Below are positions 1-8,330 of a DNA stretch of 64,000 nucleotides, piece after piece (the first letter of the stretch is position 1; the number at the start of each line of letters is the position of its first letter). The position numbers and the translations under genes were made by a program. The notes below the pieces were generated by a model. That model was not told the DNA's origin, made no database searches, and worked only from the letters and a program-made list of their open reading frames with translations. This DNA comes from Pannonibacter sp. XCT-53 (GTDB taxonomy: Bacteria; Pseudomonadota; Alphaproteobacteria; Rhizobiales; Stappiaceae): assembly GCF_009915765.1 (NCBI RefSeq), contig NZ_JAABLQ010000001.1, positions 186,001 to 250,000 on the forward strand. Reading direction: 5' to 3'.

Positions 1-492
1 ACACCCGTTGCGATCGTGAATGTGCCGCAGGCGGCCGGCGAGGCTCCGGCCGTGTCGGAGATCCCGATGCCGCCGCCGGCACTCTGGGCCGAGCTGGACA
101 ACTCTGCGCAGAGTTCGGGCAGTGCAAAGCCGTCGACTGGCGCACCTGCCGCGCCGGCTGCGGCGCTGCCCATGCGCGAGGTGGAAAAGCTGGCATTCAG
201 CCGGTCGACGGCGACCACCGTGCCGCTGGAGTTCGCATTCGACCACCCGGAACTCGGCCACATCGCCAGCGTCATCGTGCGCCGGCTGACGGTCGGCCAG
301 GTCGGGGACATCCTCGACCGGCGCAGCCGGACGAGCGCGCCGGACCTGTACGACATCTACGCCGAGATGACGCAGCTGCCGGCCCCTGTGTTGCGCGGGC
401 TGGAGGCCGGCGACGGTGGGCGCGTGGTGGAGGTGTGCTGGGATTTTTTGCCCCCCGTGTTCCGGCCGACGTCTACAGCGACCGGCCAATAG
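1..492 (+). CDS. Phage tail assembly chaperone (P2 gpE-like), 5' end possibly outside the window
   Basis: The frame is open to the left edge, with GTG codons at 16 and 22, so the start is uncertain. The first half is Pro/Ala/Ser-rich and looks disordered. The conserved part begins near nucleotide 170 and ends with a pattern typical of the gpE/gp41 tail assembly chaperone family (YDIYAEMTQLPAPVLRGL, then a CWDFLPP tail). In P2-like phages this protein and its frameshifted longer form act as chaperones for the tape measure protein during tail assembly and are absent from the mature tail. The next gene is the tape measure, as expected. The -1 slippery heptamer lies near the 3' end at 444-450. 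Confidence 0.75.
   Translation, partial: TPVAIVNVPQAAGEAPAVSEIPMPPPALWAELDNSAQSSGSAKPSTGAPAAPAAALPMREVEKLAFSRSTATTVPLEFAFDHPELGHIASVIVRRLTVGQVGDILDRRSRTSAPDLYDIYAEMTQLPAPVLRGLEAGDGGRVVEVCWDFLPPVFRPTSTATGQ
444..450 (+). other. Programmed -1 ribosomal frameshift site (T TTT TTG)
   Basis: The zero frame reads GAT TTT TTG CCC; the heptamer TTTTTTG has the X XXY YYZ form. A -1 slip joins the upstream frame to the frame that ends at 683. This is the same heptamer reported for the E/E' frameshift of phage P2. A downstream stimulatory structure was not identified by eye. Confidence 0.75.
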
Positions 493-683
493 ACCGTGTC
501 GTGATCGACCTGCCGCGCTGGCGCTCCTATATCGCGCGTCTCGCCAGCTCGTTCTCGACGCCGCTGCCGGCGCTCCTCGACATGCCCTGGGACGAGGCGC
601 TGCGATGGTTTCCGGAGGTTCGGGCGATCTATGACGAGACGTGGGGGCGCGGTGGGGGCAGCTATGGGGGCCGCAACAGATGA
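447..683 (+). CDS. Tail assembly chaperone frameshift extension (P2 E'-like)
   Basis: This frame has no convincing start of its own (nearest GTG at 435) and is read as the C-terminal part of an E+E' fusion after a -1 slip at 444-450. The sequence continues APRVPADVYSDRPIDRVV and then a Trp-rich stretch (LDMPWDEALRWFPEVRAIYD) similar to the short GpE'-type proteins that precede tape measure genes. The stop codon overlaps the ATG of the tape measure gene (ATGA at 680-683), so the two genes are translationally coupled. In P2 the E:E+E' ratio matters for tail assembly; here that is inference by analogy. Confidence 0.7.
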   Translation, partial: FAPRVPADVYSDRPIDRVVIDLPRWRSYIARLASSFSTPLPALLDMPWDEALRWFPEVRAIYDETWGRGGGSYGGRNR

Positions 684-2938
684 GTGATCTCGACGTCGCC
701 CTGCGCCTTCGCCTGGTCAACCAGCTCTCGCGTCCTGCCGAGGAGGCCGAGCGGGATCTGCAGCAGCTCGGCCGGGCCGCCCAGCAGCTCGGCCGCACCC
801 GCGTCGGAGCCGAGCTCGGCACCGGACTGCAGCAGCTCGGCCGCGATGCCGAGGCTGCCCAAGGCAAACTCGGCGGCATCACTCAATCGGCCAACGAGGC
901 CCGGCAAGCGCTTGGCCGGATCGGCGACGGTGCCTCGGGCATCCGGGCGGATGCGCAGCGCGCCGAGGAGGCGATCCGGGGCATCCGGACGGAAGCCCAG
1001 GCCGTGCGCCAGGCGCTCGGCCGGATCGACGATGGCGCGTTCGACGGGCTGCGCGCCGATGCCAACGCGGCCGAGCAGGCAATCAAGGACATCGGGGCTG
1101 CCGCCGATGCGCAGCGGGCAAAGCTCGCCGGGCTGCGCATGGGTGGCCCGCTCAATGGCTCAGGCTACGGCCCCGTCCGGCCCGACATCACAGGCGGCAC
1201 CGGTATTGCTGGCGCGGCCTACGACCGGTTGGGCGGCGATGCGATCATCCCGCTGACGGCAGGGGCAGGCTATGCAGTCGGCGGCGCATTTGCCAGCGCC
1301 GGCATCGTGGCCGGTCATGCGATAACGGCCGCCGCCGGCGACGAGTTTACCTCTGACCAGCTCCGCGTCCTCGGGGGCTATGGCCCCGAGGATCAGGCCC
1401 GATATGACCAGATCCTGGCCCAGATCGGCGCGCGCAAGGGCGTGGGCACCCGCGGCGCGATGAGCGTCATGGGCCTCCTGATGTCGGGCGGTCTCGACGC
1501 GGAGGCGGCGGCCGCGATGACCGAAAGCGCCATCGTGTTCGGCAAGGCCACTCAGGCAAGCCCGGAAGACGCGGCCAACACCACGATCGCGCTCAAAAAC
1601 AATTTCGGGATCGGCTCCGACCAGCTGATGGCGGCCTATGACGCGATGGCGCTTGGCGGCAAGGCCGGCCAGTTCGAGGTCAGGGACATGGCCAAGCATT
1701 TCCCGTCGATCGCGGCCAAAATGAGCGCGCTCGGCGAGGGTGGCATGTCGGGCACGCAGCTGCTCGTCGCCCTGGGACAGCAGATCCGCAAGACGGCTGG
1801 TTCGTCGAATGAGGCTGCGACGAACTTTGAAAACATGCTCGGAAAATTTCGGGCTCAGGATTTCATCGCCAATGCAGCCGAGGTCGGGATCGACGTCGAG
1901 AAAACGCTGCAGGGCGCGCAGGCAGCCGGCACATCGCCGGTGATGGCTCTCCTCGAGGAGATCCAGAGCACGGTCGGAACGGACGGGTTTGCCCTCGCCA
2001 AACTGATGCCTGACGTCGAGTCGCTCGCAGGTCTGGAGGCGAGCCTGAAAGGCCTGCAGGCCGCCAAGGATCTCATGAAAGACATGGACGCGGCACCCGG
2101 CACCGTCATGGAAGATTTTGCCATCGCGACGGATAACGCCAGCGCCGCCTGGGACCGGTTTTCGGCCAATGTCGCAGCCAAGGCCAAGGGCCTGGCGGCC
2201 AACACACTGCCGCTGCTGACCGAGGCGATGAACGCGCTGTCGGCTGCGATGGAGGGCGGCACGAACGAGCCGTCGACGCTCAAGGCCCCGCCCGGATCCT
2301 CCGGCGCTCTGCAGCAGGAAATGCACGCGCGCACCGACAACGCGCACCGCGCCAACCGGTTTTTCGAGCAGCTGCTCGGCTGGGAGCCGTCGGAGGCCTC
2401 CAAGCGGCTCGACGTGATCGATGCGTATCAGGAGTACGGCCGCACCCGGGCAGAGGGCGAACGCTACAGCGCCGAGGACTACGAGGCCGGACTGGAGCGG
2501 GACGCAGCACGCAAACGCCGCGAGACGATGTGGGGCATCGGCGGCTCGCCGCTCTCTGACGATCTGCGGCCCGAGGCCGAGGCCAGCATGCGCGGTTATG
2601 TCGAGGGGCTGGCGAGCGAGGGCGCGGCGGCCGAGCAGGAGGCCGCGTCCATCGCCGACCGGATCAAGGCGCTCCTTGGATTTACCGTCAGTCCGACCAT
2701 CGCGCCGACCTATGTCGCACCCGGCAGCCCTGGCAGCTCCGGTGGGTCTGATGCTGCGCCGGCCACCGCTGGCGAGCGCCATTCCTCTCTGCAATCCTCG
2801 CAAAACCTGCGGGTGACCCAGCACATCACCTCGCCCAACCCGTCGCACGCGGCCGCCAAGGCCCGGCGCGAGCAGGCCCGCGCGGTCAACCGGAGTTTTG
2901 CCCGTGCCCAGCATGATCTGGCGAGGGTGCCGACATGA
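680..2938 (+). CDS. Phage tail tape measure protein
   Basis: The 752-residue protein starts at an ATG overlapping the previous stop. Residues 1-150 are an Ala/Gln/Arg-rich helical region with repeated ALGRI and QQLGR segments, expected to form a long coiled coil. A glycine-alanine-rich hydrophobic stretch follows (about 190-225), then a globular TP901-type core, and a low-complexity C-terminus. This protein sets tail length and fills the tail tube before DNA ejection. Its position after the E/E' genes and before U, X and D matches P2-like tail operons. The upstream in-frame start at 641 is less likely because it lies inside the E' frame. Confidence 0.9.
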   Translation: MSDLDVALRLRLVNQLSRPAEEAERDLQQLGRAAQQLGRTRVGAELGTGLQQLGRDAEAAQGKLGGITQSANEARQALGRIGDGASGIRADAQRAEEAIRGIRTEAQAVRQALGRIDDGAFDGLRADANAAEQAIKDIGAAADAQRAKLAGLRMGGPLNGSGYGPVRPDITGGTGIAGAAYDRLGGDAIIPLTAGAGYAVGGAFASAGIVAGHAITAAAGDEFTSDQLRVLGGYGPEDQARYDQILAQIGARKGVGTRGAMSVMGLLMSGGLDAEAAAAMTESAIVFGKATQASPEDAANTTIALKNNFGIGSDQLMAAYDAMALGGKAGQFEVRDMAKHFPSIAAKMSALGEGGMSGTQLLVALGQQIRKTAGSSNEAATNFENMLGKFRAQDFIANAAEVGIDVEKTLQGAQAAGTSPVMALLEEIQSTVGTDGFALAKLMPDVESLAGLEASLKGLQAAKDLMKDMDAAPGTVMEDFAIATDNASAAWDRFSANVAAKAKGLAANTLPLLTEAMNALSAAMEGGTNEPSTLKAPPGSSGALQQEMHARTDNAHRANRFFEQLLGWEPSEASKRLDVIDAYQEYGRTRAEGERYSAEDYEAGLERDAARKRRETMWGIGGSPLSDDLRPEAEASMRGYVEGLASEGAAAEQEAASIADRIKALLGFTVSPTIAPTYVAPGSPGSSGGSDAAPATAGERHSSLQSSQNLRVTQHITSPNPSHAAAKARREQARAVNRSFARAQHDLARVPT

Positions 2939-3402
2939 CACCTGCGCTCACCAACACCGGCGCGCTGTTCTCCATCGGGTCGGCGATCCTCTACACGGTC
3001 GGGCTCAACCCGCAGCGGCTGAGCTATGCCAGCGAGGCCCGGTTCCCGGCGCATCCCGTGCAGGGCGGCATCGCATATCAAATCACCGGCGCGGGCCAGG
3101 AGCGGCTGACGATCGAGGCCGTGACATTCCCGCATGTGGTCGGCGGTCTCGATGCCCTGGCGCTGCTCAAAGGGTATCACCGGGCGCAGTCAATCGTCCC
3201 CTATGTGCGCCTGCGCGGCAACTACCTCGGCGAGAGCGGCGGCATGGTGGCGATCGAGACGCTCGATTATGACGAGGAGCGGCTGCACCCGTTCGACGGC
3301 GTCGGCCGCCAGATCGACGTGAGCCTCGGCCTCCTGCTGTTGCCGGCCGACAGCTATCTTGCGCAACCCGGCCGGATCGCGGATCTCGGAGGGCTCATCT
3401 GA
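2935..3402 (+). CDS. Phage tail protein U (P2 gpU family)
   Basis: The 155-residue protein contains the features of the GpU family: an N-terminal LFSIGSAILYTV segment, a W-less RFPAHPVQGG motif where typical GpU proteins have a similar 'rf.a.prigg.p' region, and a C-terminal IDVSLGLLLLPAD strand. GpU is a tail completion/baseplate-proximal protein in contractile-tailed phages. The start ATG overlaps the tape measure stop (ATGA) and its own stop overlaps the start of the next gene, so the operon is tightly coupled. Confidence 0.85.
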   Translation: MTPALTNTGALFSIGSAILYTVGLNPQRLSYASEARFPAHPVQGGIAYQITGAGQERLTIEAVTFPHVVGGLDALALLKGYHRAQSIVPYVRLRGNYLGESGGMVAIETLDYDEERLHPFDGVGRQIDVSLGLLLLPADSYLAQPGRIADLGGLI

Positions 3403-3620
3403 TGCGCTACACCGTGCCCTATGGCGGCAGGCGGCTCGACCAGATCGCACGCGAGACGCTGCGCAGCGAGCGTGGCGGCACGGTTGAGGCGATCCTGACC
3501 GCCAATCCGGGCCTCGCAACCCTGCTCGATGGCGCAACGGTGCCGGCCGGCACGTCGATCGAGATCCCCGAAACCTACCGCCCGGCTAAAAGCGGCCGGC
3601 GCGTGCTGGCCTGGGAGTAA
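3402..3620 (+). CDS. Phage tail protein X (LysM-like)
   Basis: The 72-residue protein has the small LysM-like fold of the P2 gpX family: an early RYTVPYGGRRLDQIA segment, a VEAILTANPGLA helix and an AGTSIEIPE strand. In P2-like phages gpX sits between U and D and helps assemble the baseplate hub. The ATG overlaps the stop of gpU (TGATG). Length and neighbours agree with the family. Confidence 0.85.
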   Translation: MRYTVPYGGRRLDQIARETLRSERGGTVEAILTANPGLATLLDGATVPAGTSIEIPETYRPAKSGRRVLAWE

Positions 3621-3623
3621 GCG

Positions 3624-4613
3624 ATGCAGCGACCCGTCGTCCACGTCATCGGAGCCATGAGCGGCAACCTCGTCCCCGGCTGGGGACCTGCGCTGCGGGC
3701 TGTCCGCTACACGGACAACGAGGGCGCGGATGCCGACGAGATCGAGATCGAGTTCTCGGTCGACGGCCCCGGCGCGTCCCGGCCGGCCTCCGGCACCAGC
3801 TACCGGCTGCTCTATGGCTGGGATGAGGCAGGCCTGCGCGATGCCGGCTCGTTCACGGTCCAGTCGTCGTCGCTGAGCTACGCACCGGACGATGGCTGGA
3901 CGCTGACCGTCGTCGCCCGGTCGGCGGATTTTCTCGACGCCGACAAGGCGGGTGAAACAGCGCATTTCGACGAGCAGACGGTCGGCGAGATCATGCAACG
4001 CCTCGCCGGGTCGGCCGGCAAATCCGCGCGGGTGCATCCTGCGCTGGCCAATATCAAACTGCCCTATCGGCTCAACTGGGGGCAATCACCGCTCGGCTTT
4101 GCCCAGGCGCTGGCCGACGAGATCGGCGGCAGCCTCAAACCCGCAAACGGGCAATGGCAGGTGACAAAAAAGAACAGCGGCCAGACCGCTGGCGGCACGC
4201 CGCTGCCGCCGCTGGTCATCCCGCCCGAGCGTGTCACCGGCTGCGAGATCACCGAGGAGGAGCGGCCGAAATTCGGCCAGGCGCAACAGCCCTGGTTCGA
4301 CCCGGAGGCCGGGCTGTCGCAATTGGCCAGTGCCGCCGGCATCGGCAAGGCCGCGCAGGCGCTGTTGCTGCATCCCGCCGCCTCGGCCGTCGAGGCGGCG
4401 GTCTCGGCCGCTGCGGCTGTCCTCGACCTCGGCCGGGGCTCTGTCAGCGGCTCGGTGACAGCCATCGGCGATCCCGATGCCATGGCCGGTGCGCCGGTGA
4501 TCCTGCCTGGCTACGGCGGCGCGGCGGCAGTCGCCACGTCCATCACCCACGAGTTCACATTCGACGAGGGCGGCGGCTGGTTGATGACCGTCGAGCTCGC
4601 CGCGCAGACCTGA
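3624..4613 (+). CDS. Phage tail hub protein D / late control protein (gpD family)
   Basis: The 329-residue protein matches the P2 gpD family in size, position and sequence style: an N-terminal beta domain with 'DEIEIEFSVDGPG', a central 'ADEIGGSLKPANGQW' insertion and C-terminal strands ending 'TITHEFTFDEGGGW'-like (here SITHEFTFDEGGGWLMTVEL). gpD is the gp27-like baseplate hub that mounts on the tail tube. It begins 3 nt after gpX and closes the recognisable P2-type tail block. Confidence 0.85.
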   Translation: MQRPVVHVIGAMSGNLVPGWGPALRAVRYTDNEGADADEIEIEFSVDGPGASRPASGTSYRLLYGWDEAGLRDAGSFTVQSSSLSYAPDDGWTLTVVARSADFLDADKAGETAHFDEQTVGEIMQRLAGSAGKSARVHPALANIKLPYRLNWGQSPLGFAQALADEIGGSLKPANGQWQVTKKNSGQTAGGTPLPPLVIPPERVTGCEITEEERPKFGQAQQPWFDPEAGLSQLASAAGIGKAAQALLLHPAASAVEAAVSAAAAVLDLGRGSVSGSVTAIGDPDAMAGAPVILPGYGGAAAVATSITHEFTFDEGGGWLMTVELAAQT

Positions 4614-4622
4614 GAGACCATC

Positions 4623-6965
4623 ATGACCGAGAGATTTTCGACAACCGCCGCCGCCGCCATCTCGCCGCCCTGGAGCCCCTCCGGCGACGTCGTGTTGCAG
4701 GCAGATTGCGCCGACCCGCGCGCGCTGGTGGACATTGAGGGGCGCGTCAACGACGCGGCACCGTGGCTGCCGCTGGTGACATTGTCGCGGCAGGGCCAGC
4801 GCCAGGCGCGGCTGGCGCGCATGCCCCAGATGCGCGTGTCGGTCCGGGAGAACGGTGCCGGCCAGGCCGTCCGCGTGTTCGAGGAGGTTGCGCTGACGTC
4901 GGTGGCGGCGACAAACGTCGTCGGCAAATTCCGCGAGGCGTTCGAGACGTTCTCGGGCGAGCGATGGCAGCTCGACCTCGCGGCTGGCGACATCGTCACC
5001 GTCGACGGCAATGCGATCAGCGCCAGTTATCTCGTTGTCTCGAAGGACCCGCTGAGCTCCGGCACCGAGACCGTTGTCACCGGCCGGACCCTGTTCACGA
5101 TGCCGTACGATCTGGCGTATGGACTGCACATGTCGCAGCGTGCCGTGGGCCTGGAGGCCGCGATCGAGGTTGTGTCGGATGAGGCCCCGCTCCCCGAAGC
5201 GCCTGATCTGCCGATTGCGTCGATCAGCCAGGCCGGCACGGTGCTGACGATCACGACGACGGTGCCGCACGGGCTCGTGCCGGGCAAACGCATCGGCATT
5301 TGCGATGTCGCAGACAGCCGCCTCAACTATGCGGGGCTGGTTGTTGCAACTGCGCCGACCGCGACCACGCTGACGGTGACCGCCGGCGTCATGGGCACGT
5401 TGCCGTCCCTGACGGCCGGGCCGCTCACGGGCGGCTCGGTCTATCAGCGGCCGGGCATGGGGCGAGCCCAGAACGGTGTCGCTCTGGTCTACGAAGGGGC
5501 ATCTCAGACCTCCGCGTCCGTTTACCTGCGCAGTGCCAGCGGAGACCTGTTGCCGTCCGGGACGGTCAACGGTGACCAGCGCATCACGACTGGCAGCACG
5601 ACGTCTCAGGCGCCGATCAACGCTGCCCGGACCTATGCGTTCCTGCCGTCTGTCGAGACGCGCATTGTCGCTCGCGTGGACAGCGTCCAGATCTCGGATG
5701 TCGGTGCTGACAGCTCGTCGCAGGCCGCCAATCGGTCGCGCCGGTCCCAGGTCATCCCGGACGAGACGCGGAACTACAAGGTCCGCCTGCGGGCACATAC
5801 CAACAAGTCGCACACCCGGCCGGTCGCGCAGATCGTCAGCGCCGTGAAATCGGGCAGCGCGACAGCGACGATCGTGACCGATCAGCCGCATGGGCTCAAC
5901 GCCAGCAGTCAGGTCGTGATCCTGGGCATTGCAGATGCCGTCAATTTCCCGGCGCTGGCCGCCCCGACGACTGTCGCCAGCGTTGTCAACAGCACCACCT
6001 TCACGGTTGCAATCGGGGCGTCCGCGACTGCAACGTCGCACGGTGGCTATGTTGCGCTGGCGCAGGGTGGGCAGGGTCAGGCCGGCGGTGTGGCTCAGTC
6101 GATCATCTCGGTCGCCAGGGCCGAGAATGTCGTGACGCTGACGGGCTCCGCGAGTTGGTCCGGCCTGGTGCACGGAGACTATGTCAATGTGGTCGGGTGC
6201 CGGCGCACCACCGCCCCGCTCGGAGCGTCGGTCGGCGTCGACGGAGCGTATAGGGTCCGGGAGATCAATGGCGCGACGCTGATCCTCGAGCAGATCAATG
6301 CCGATGTCTCGCCGGGCGGCGGTGACATTTCCGCGATCGCATGCGGTGGCGCAGTGATCAAACGCAGCGATGTCCGGCTGTCGTTCCTGCGGCTGATTGA
6401 TTTCGAGCGTCTGCGCGTCGAGGCGCTGCCTCGGCCAGGCGGTGACAGCAGCGATGCATTTCCGGTCACGTGCCAGAGTGGTTCTGTCGCAGTGGCCGGG
6501 ACAGTCGCTGAGGACGCGAGCGCGGGCTCTGTTAACCCCGTCCAGATCGGCGTGCGGGCTCGCTCCAGCAACCCCTCGCCCATGTCCGCATCCGGTGACG
6601 CGGTCCATGCGCTGGCCACGATGATCGGGGCGTTGGTCGTCAAACCCTATTCCATCGCCGATGCCGAGTGGTCCATGTCCATCGCGTTGACGTCCACCAC
6701 GGCTCAGACGATCCAGGGTGCGGCCGGGTCGGGTCTCCGGCGTCATCTGACGGCAATTCAGGCCATCAACACCGGCGCAGCTTCGGTCGACCTGATCATT
6801 CTCGACGGCACGACCGAGAGATGGCGCATGCCTCTCCCGGTCAACGTGCCGGTGTCGGTGCAGCTGCCGACGGGGCTGCAGGTCAGCACCAACACCGCGC
6901 TCAACGTCAACCTCGGGGCTGCCGGCACCGTCCGGTTCAACGCCCAGGGCTACACTGCAACCTAA
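4623..6965 (+). CDS. Large phage tail/baseplate-associated structural protein of unknown exact role
   Basis: The 780-residue protein follows gpD by 9 nt. Residues 1-110 resemble an Ig-like or FN3-like beta domain. The rest is Thr/Ser/Val/Ala-rich beta sequence. At least three copies of a module with a 'PHGL' or 'VHGD' turn followed by a short V-x-G-x-x-D/A-x-x-N element can be seen (about residues 215-265, 420-475 and 500-560), which is common in tail fibre and baseplate decoration proteins. The C-terminal 110 residues form a further beta domain. No peptidase or glycosidase motif was seen. It could be a tail fibre, a tip attachment protein or an adhesion module. The start is ATG 4623 with GAGAGACC upstream. 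Confidence 0.65.
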   Translation: MTERFSTTAAAAISPPWSPSGDVVLQADCADPRALVDIEGRVNDAAPWLPLVTLSRQGQRQARLARMPQMRVSVRENGAGQAVRVFEEVALTSVAATNVVGKFREAFETFSGERWQLDLAAGDIVTVDGNAISASYLVVSKDPLSSGTETVVTGRTLFTMPYDLAYGLHMSQRAVGLEAAIEVVSDEAPLPEAPDLPIASISQAGTVLTITTTVPHGLVPGKRIGICDVADSRLNYAGLVVATAPTATTLTVTAGVMGTLPSLTAGPLTGGSVYQRPGMGRAQNGVALVYEGASQTSASVYLRSASGDLLPSGTVNGDQRITTGSTTSQAPINAARTYAFLPSVETRIVARVDSVQISDVGADSSSQAANRSRRSQVIPDETRNYKVRLRAHTNKSHTRPVAQIVSAVKSGSATATIVTDQPHGLNASSQVVILGIADAVNFPALAAPTTVASVVNSTTFTVAIGASATATSHGGYVALAQGGQGQAGGVAQSIISVARAENVVTLTGSASWSGLVHGDYVNVVGCRRTTAPLGASVGVDGAYRVREINGATLILEQINADVSPGGGDISAIACGGAVIKRSDVRLSFLRLIDFERLRVEALPRPGGDSSDAFPVTCQSGSVAVAGTVAEDASAGSVNPVQIGVRARSSNPSPMSASGDAVHALATMIGALVVKPYSIADAEWSMSIALTSTTAQTIQGAAGSGLRRHLTAIQAINTGAASVDLIILDGTTERWRMPLPVNVPVSVQLPTGLQVSTNTALNVNLGAAGTVRFNAQGYTAT

Positions 6966-6983
6966 CGGCCGAGGAGAACGCCG

Positions 6984-7199
6984 ATGATTACCTTGCTGAT
7001 CCATTCCACCGAGTTTCGCCCCGGCCGCCTGCCGGACCCCGAGGAGCCTGGCGACACGGGCCGGCCGGATACCTGGTACGTGCGGTTTGAATGGGCCGAC
7101 CACGCCGGGACCCGGTCCAGTGATGTGGTGCTGGAGGGGCTGCCTGAGAGCGCCAGCAGCCAGGAGATCTACGACGCCGTGATGGCGACGATCAGCTAA
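6984..7199 (+). CDS. Small phage protein of unknown function
   Basis: The 71-residue acidic protein is preceded by a good ribosome binding site (GAGGAG, 7 nt from the ATG) and follows the large tail gene by 18 nt on the same strand, so it is probably the last gene of the tail operon. The sequence has a short beta pattern (TWYVRFEWADHAG) and an acidic C-terminal helix. It is not recognised; a tail fibre accessory role is only positional inference. Confidence 0.5.
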   Translation: MITLLIHSTEFRPGRLPDPEEPGDTGRPDTWYVRFEWADHAGTRSSDVVLEGLPESASSQEIYDAVMATIS

Positions 7200-7339
7200 C
7201 CGCGACGGGCGGTCCGGGCCGCGCCAACGGCCCGAACGGCGGGGACCATTCGCAGGCTCCGCCCGGCAGACCGATCAGGATCACCGCCGCACCCGCTGCT
7301 CGCGCGAGCGCCGGCAGTGTGGCTGAGTCGTCCGGTTAT

Positions 7340-7558
7340 ATGAAAGACATTCGTTGCGGCTGTTGCCGCGCCCTGCTGTTCCGGATGGCGTCCGCGCCAT
7401 CCGCACCCGCCATCGAGATCAAGTGCCGCCGCTGCGGCACGATCAATCACCTGAGGCCGCCCGAGCCCGCACCTGAGCGCGACAGTCCCACAGCGCCCGA
7501 CACGGAGCCCGGCCCATGCGCTGGCAATTGCATAACCTCGACGCCATCCCCTGGCTGA
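7340..7558 (+). CDS. Com-like zinc-binding translational regulator
   Basis: The 72-residue protein begins MKDIRCGCCRALLFR and later has IKCRRCGTINHLR, that is two CxxC pairs separated by about 20 residues, the signature of the Mu Com family. Mu Com binds the mom mRNA and opens the hidden start of the DNA modification gene. Here the 3' end of com overlaps the methyltransferase start by 43 nt in another frame, as com overlaps mom in Mu. A GTG 21 nt upstream (7319) is an alternative start; the ATG gives the usual family N-terminus. Com regulation of the next gene is therefore likely by analogy but not shown. Confidence 0.75.
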   Translation: MKDIRCGCCRALLFRMASAPSAPAIEIKCRRCGTINHLRPPEPAPERDSPTAPDTEPGPCAGNCITSTPSPG

Positions 7559-8223
7559 TCGACCAGTCCGCCGAACAGTTCGACGCCCTGGTCACCGACC
7601 CGCCTTATTCCTCAGGCGGCCTGCACGCAGGCACCCGGACGGCCGACAGCGCCAATAACAAATACCTGTCCTCGCCGGAGAAGTACCCGGAGTTCAGTGG
7701 CGAGAACCGGGACCAGTTCTCCTATCTGCAATGGTCGACGCTCTGGATGACCCACGCCTTCCGCGTGCTGCGGCCGGGAGCAACGGCGCTGGTTTTTACC
7801 GACTGGCGGCAGCTGCCGGTGATCACCAGCGCGTTTCAGGCGGCCGGCTTCACGTGGCGCGGGGTCGTCACCTGGGACAAGACCGAGGCGAGCCGGCCGC
7901 AGAAGGGCCGGTTCCGCGCCCAGACGGAGTTCGTCATCTGGGGCTCAAAGGGAGCCTGGCACTCGAATGAGGGGCCTGCGCTGCCCGGCGTGTTCCGCCA
8001 TTCGGTCACAGCCGGTGGCCCCAAGCTGCACACGACCGGCAAGCCCGTGCCGCTGATGGATGACCTCATGAAGGCATGCCCCGAGGGCACGGTCCTCGAC
8101 CCGTTCGCCGGCTCCGGCTCCACCGGCGTAGCGGCGCTGCGCAGTGGCCGGTTCTTCGTCGGCTGCGAGCGCGAGGAGGCCTATTTCGACATCGCCTGCG
8201 AGCGGCTTTCAAAGAGCGCGTAA
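7516..8223 (+). CDS. Phage DNA methyltransferase (N6-adenine or N4-cytosine, DPPY type)
   Basis: The 235-residue protein carries motif IV DPPY at about residues 28-31 and the AdoMet-binding FAGSGSTG motif near residue 196. Because DPPY precedes FxGxG, this is the beta-class order. It has no visible target-recognition extension, so it is a compact orphan methyltransferase, with no restriction gene beside it. It probably methylates phage DNA against host restriction or alters regulation. Its start overlaps the Com-like gene in a different frame, consistent with translational control. Target base and sequence cannot be predicted from sequence alone. Confidence 0.85.
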   Translation: MRWQLHNLDAIPWLIDQSAEQFDALVTDPPYSSGGLHAGTRTADSANNKYLSSPEKYPEFSGENRDQFSYLQWSTLWMTHAFRVLRPGATALVFTDWRQLPVITSAFQAAGFTWRGVVTWDKTEASRPQKGRFRAQTEFVIWGSKGAWHSNEGPALPGVFRHSVTAGGPKLHTTGKPVPLMDDLMKACPEGTVLDPFAGSGSTGVAALRSGRFFVGCEREEAYFDIACERLSKSA

Positions 8224-8230
8224 GGCAAAA

Positions 8231-8262
8231 GCGGATTGTCAGGTTCCGGCTTGGCAATCCGC
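8231..8262 (+). terminator. Possible transcription terminator after the methyltransferase
   Basis: Arms GCGGATTG and CAATCCGC (8 bp) enclose a 16-nt loop just after the methyltransferase stop. There is no strong T run, so termination is only suggested by position. Confidence 0.3.
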
Positions 8263-8330
8263 GAACCTTCTGTCTTTGCTAGAGACTGCGGTAAGCGCGA
8301 AAACGGCTCTAACCAACAGGGGCAGACGAG

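Noticed and set aside
4086-7103. Very long minus-strand open frame opposite the tail genes
   Set aside because: It is a high-GC shadow of the tail genes; the translation is Arg/His/Gly-rich with no domain pattern and no ribosome site.
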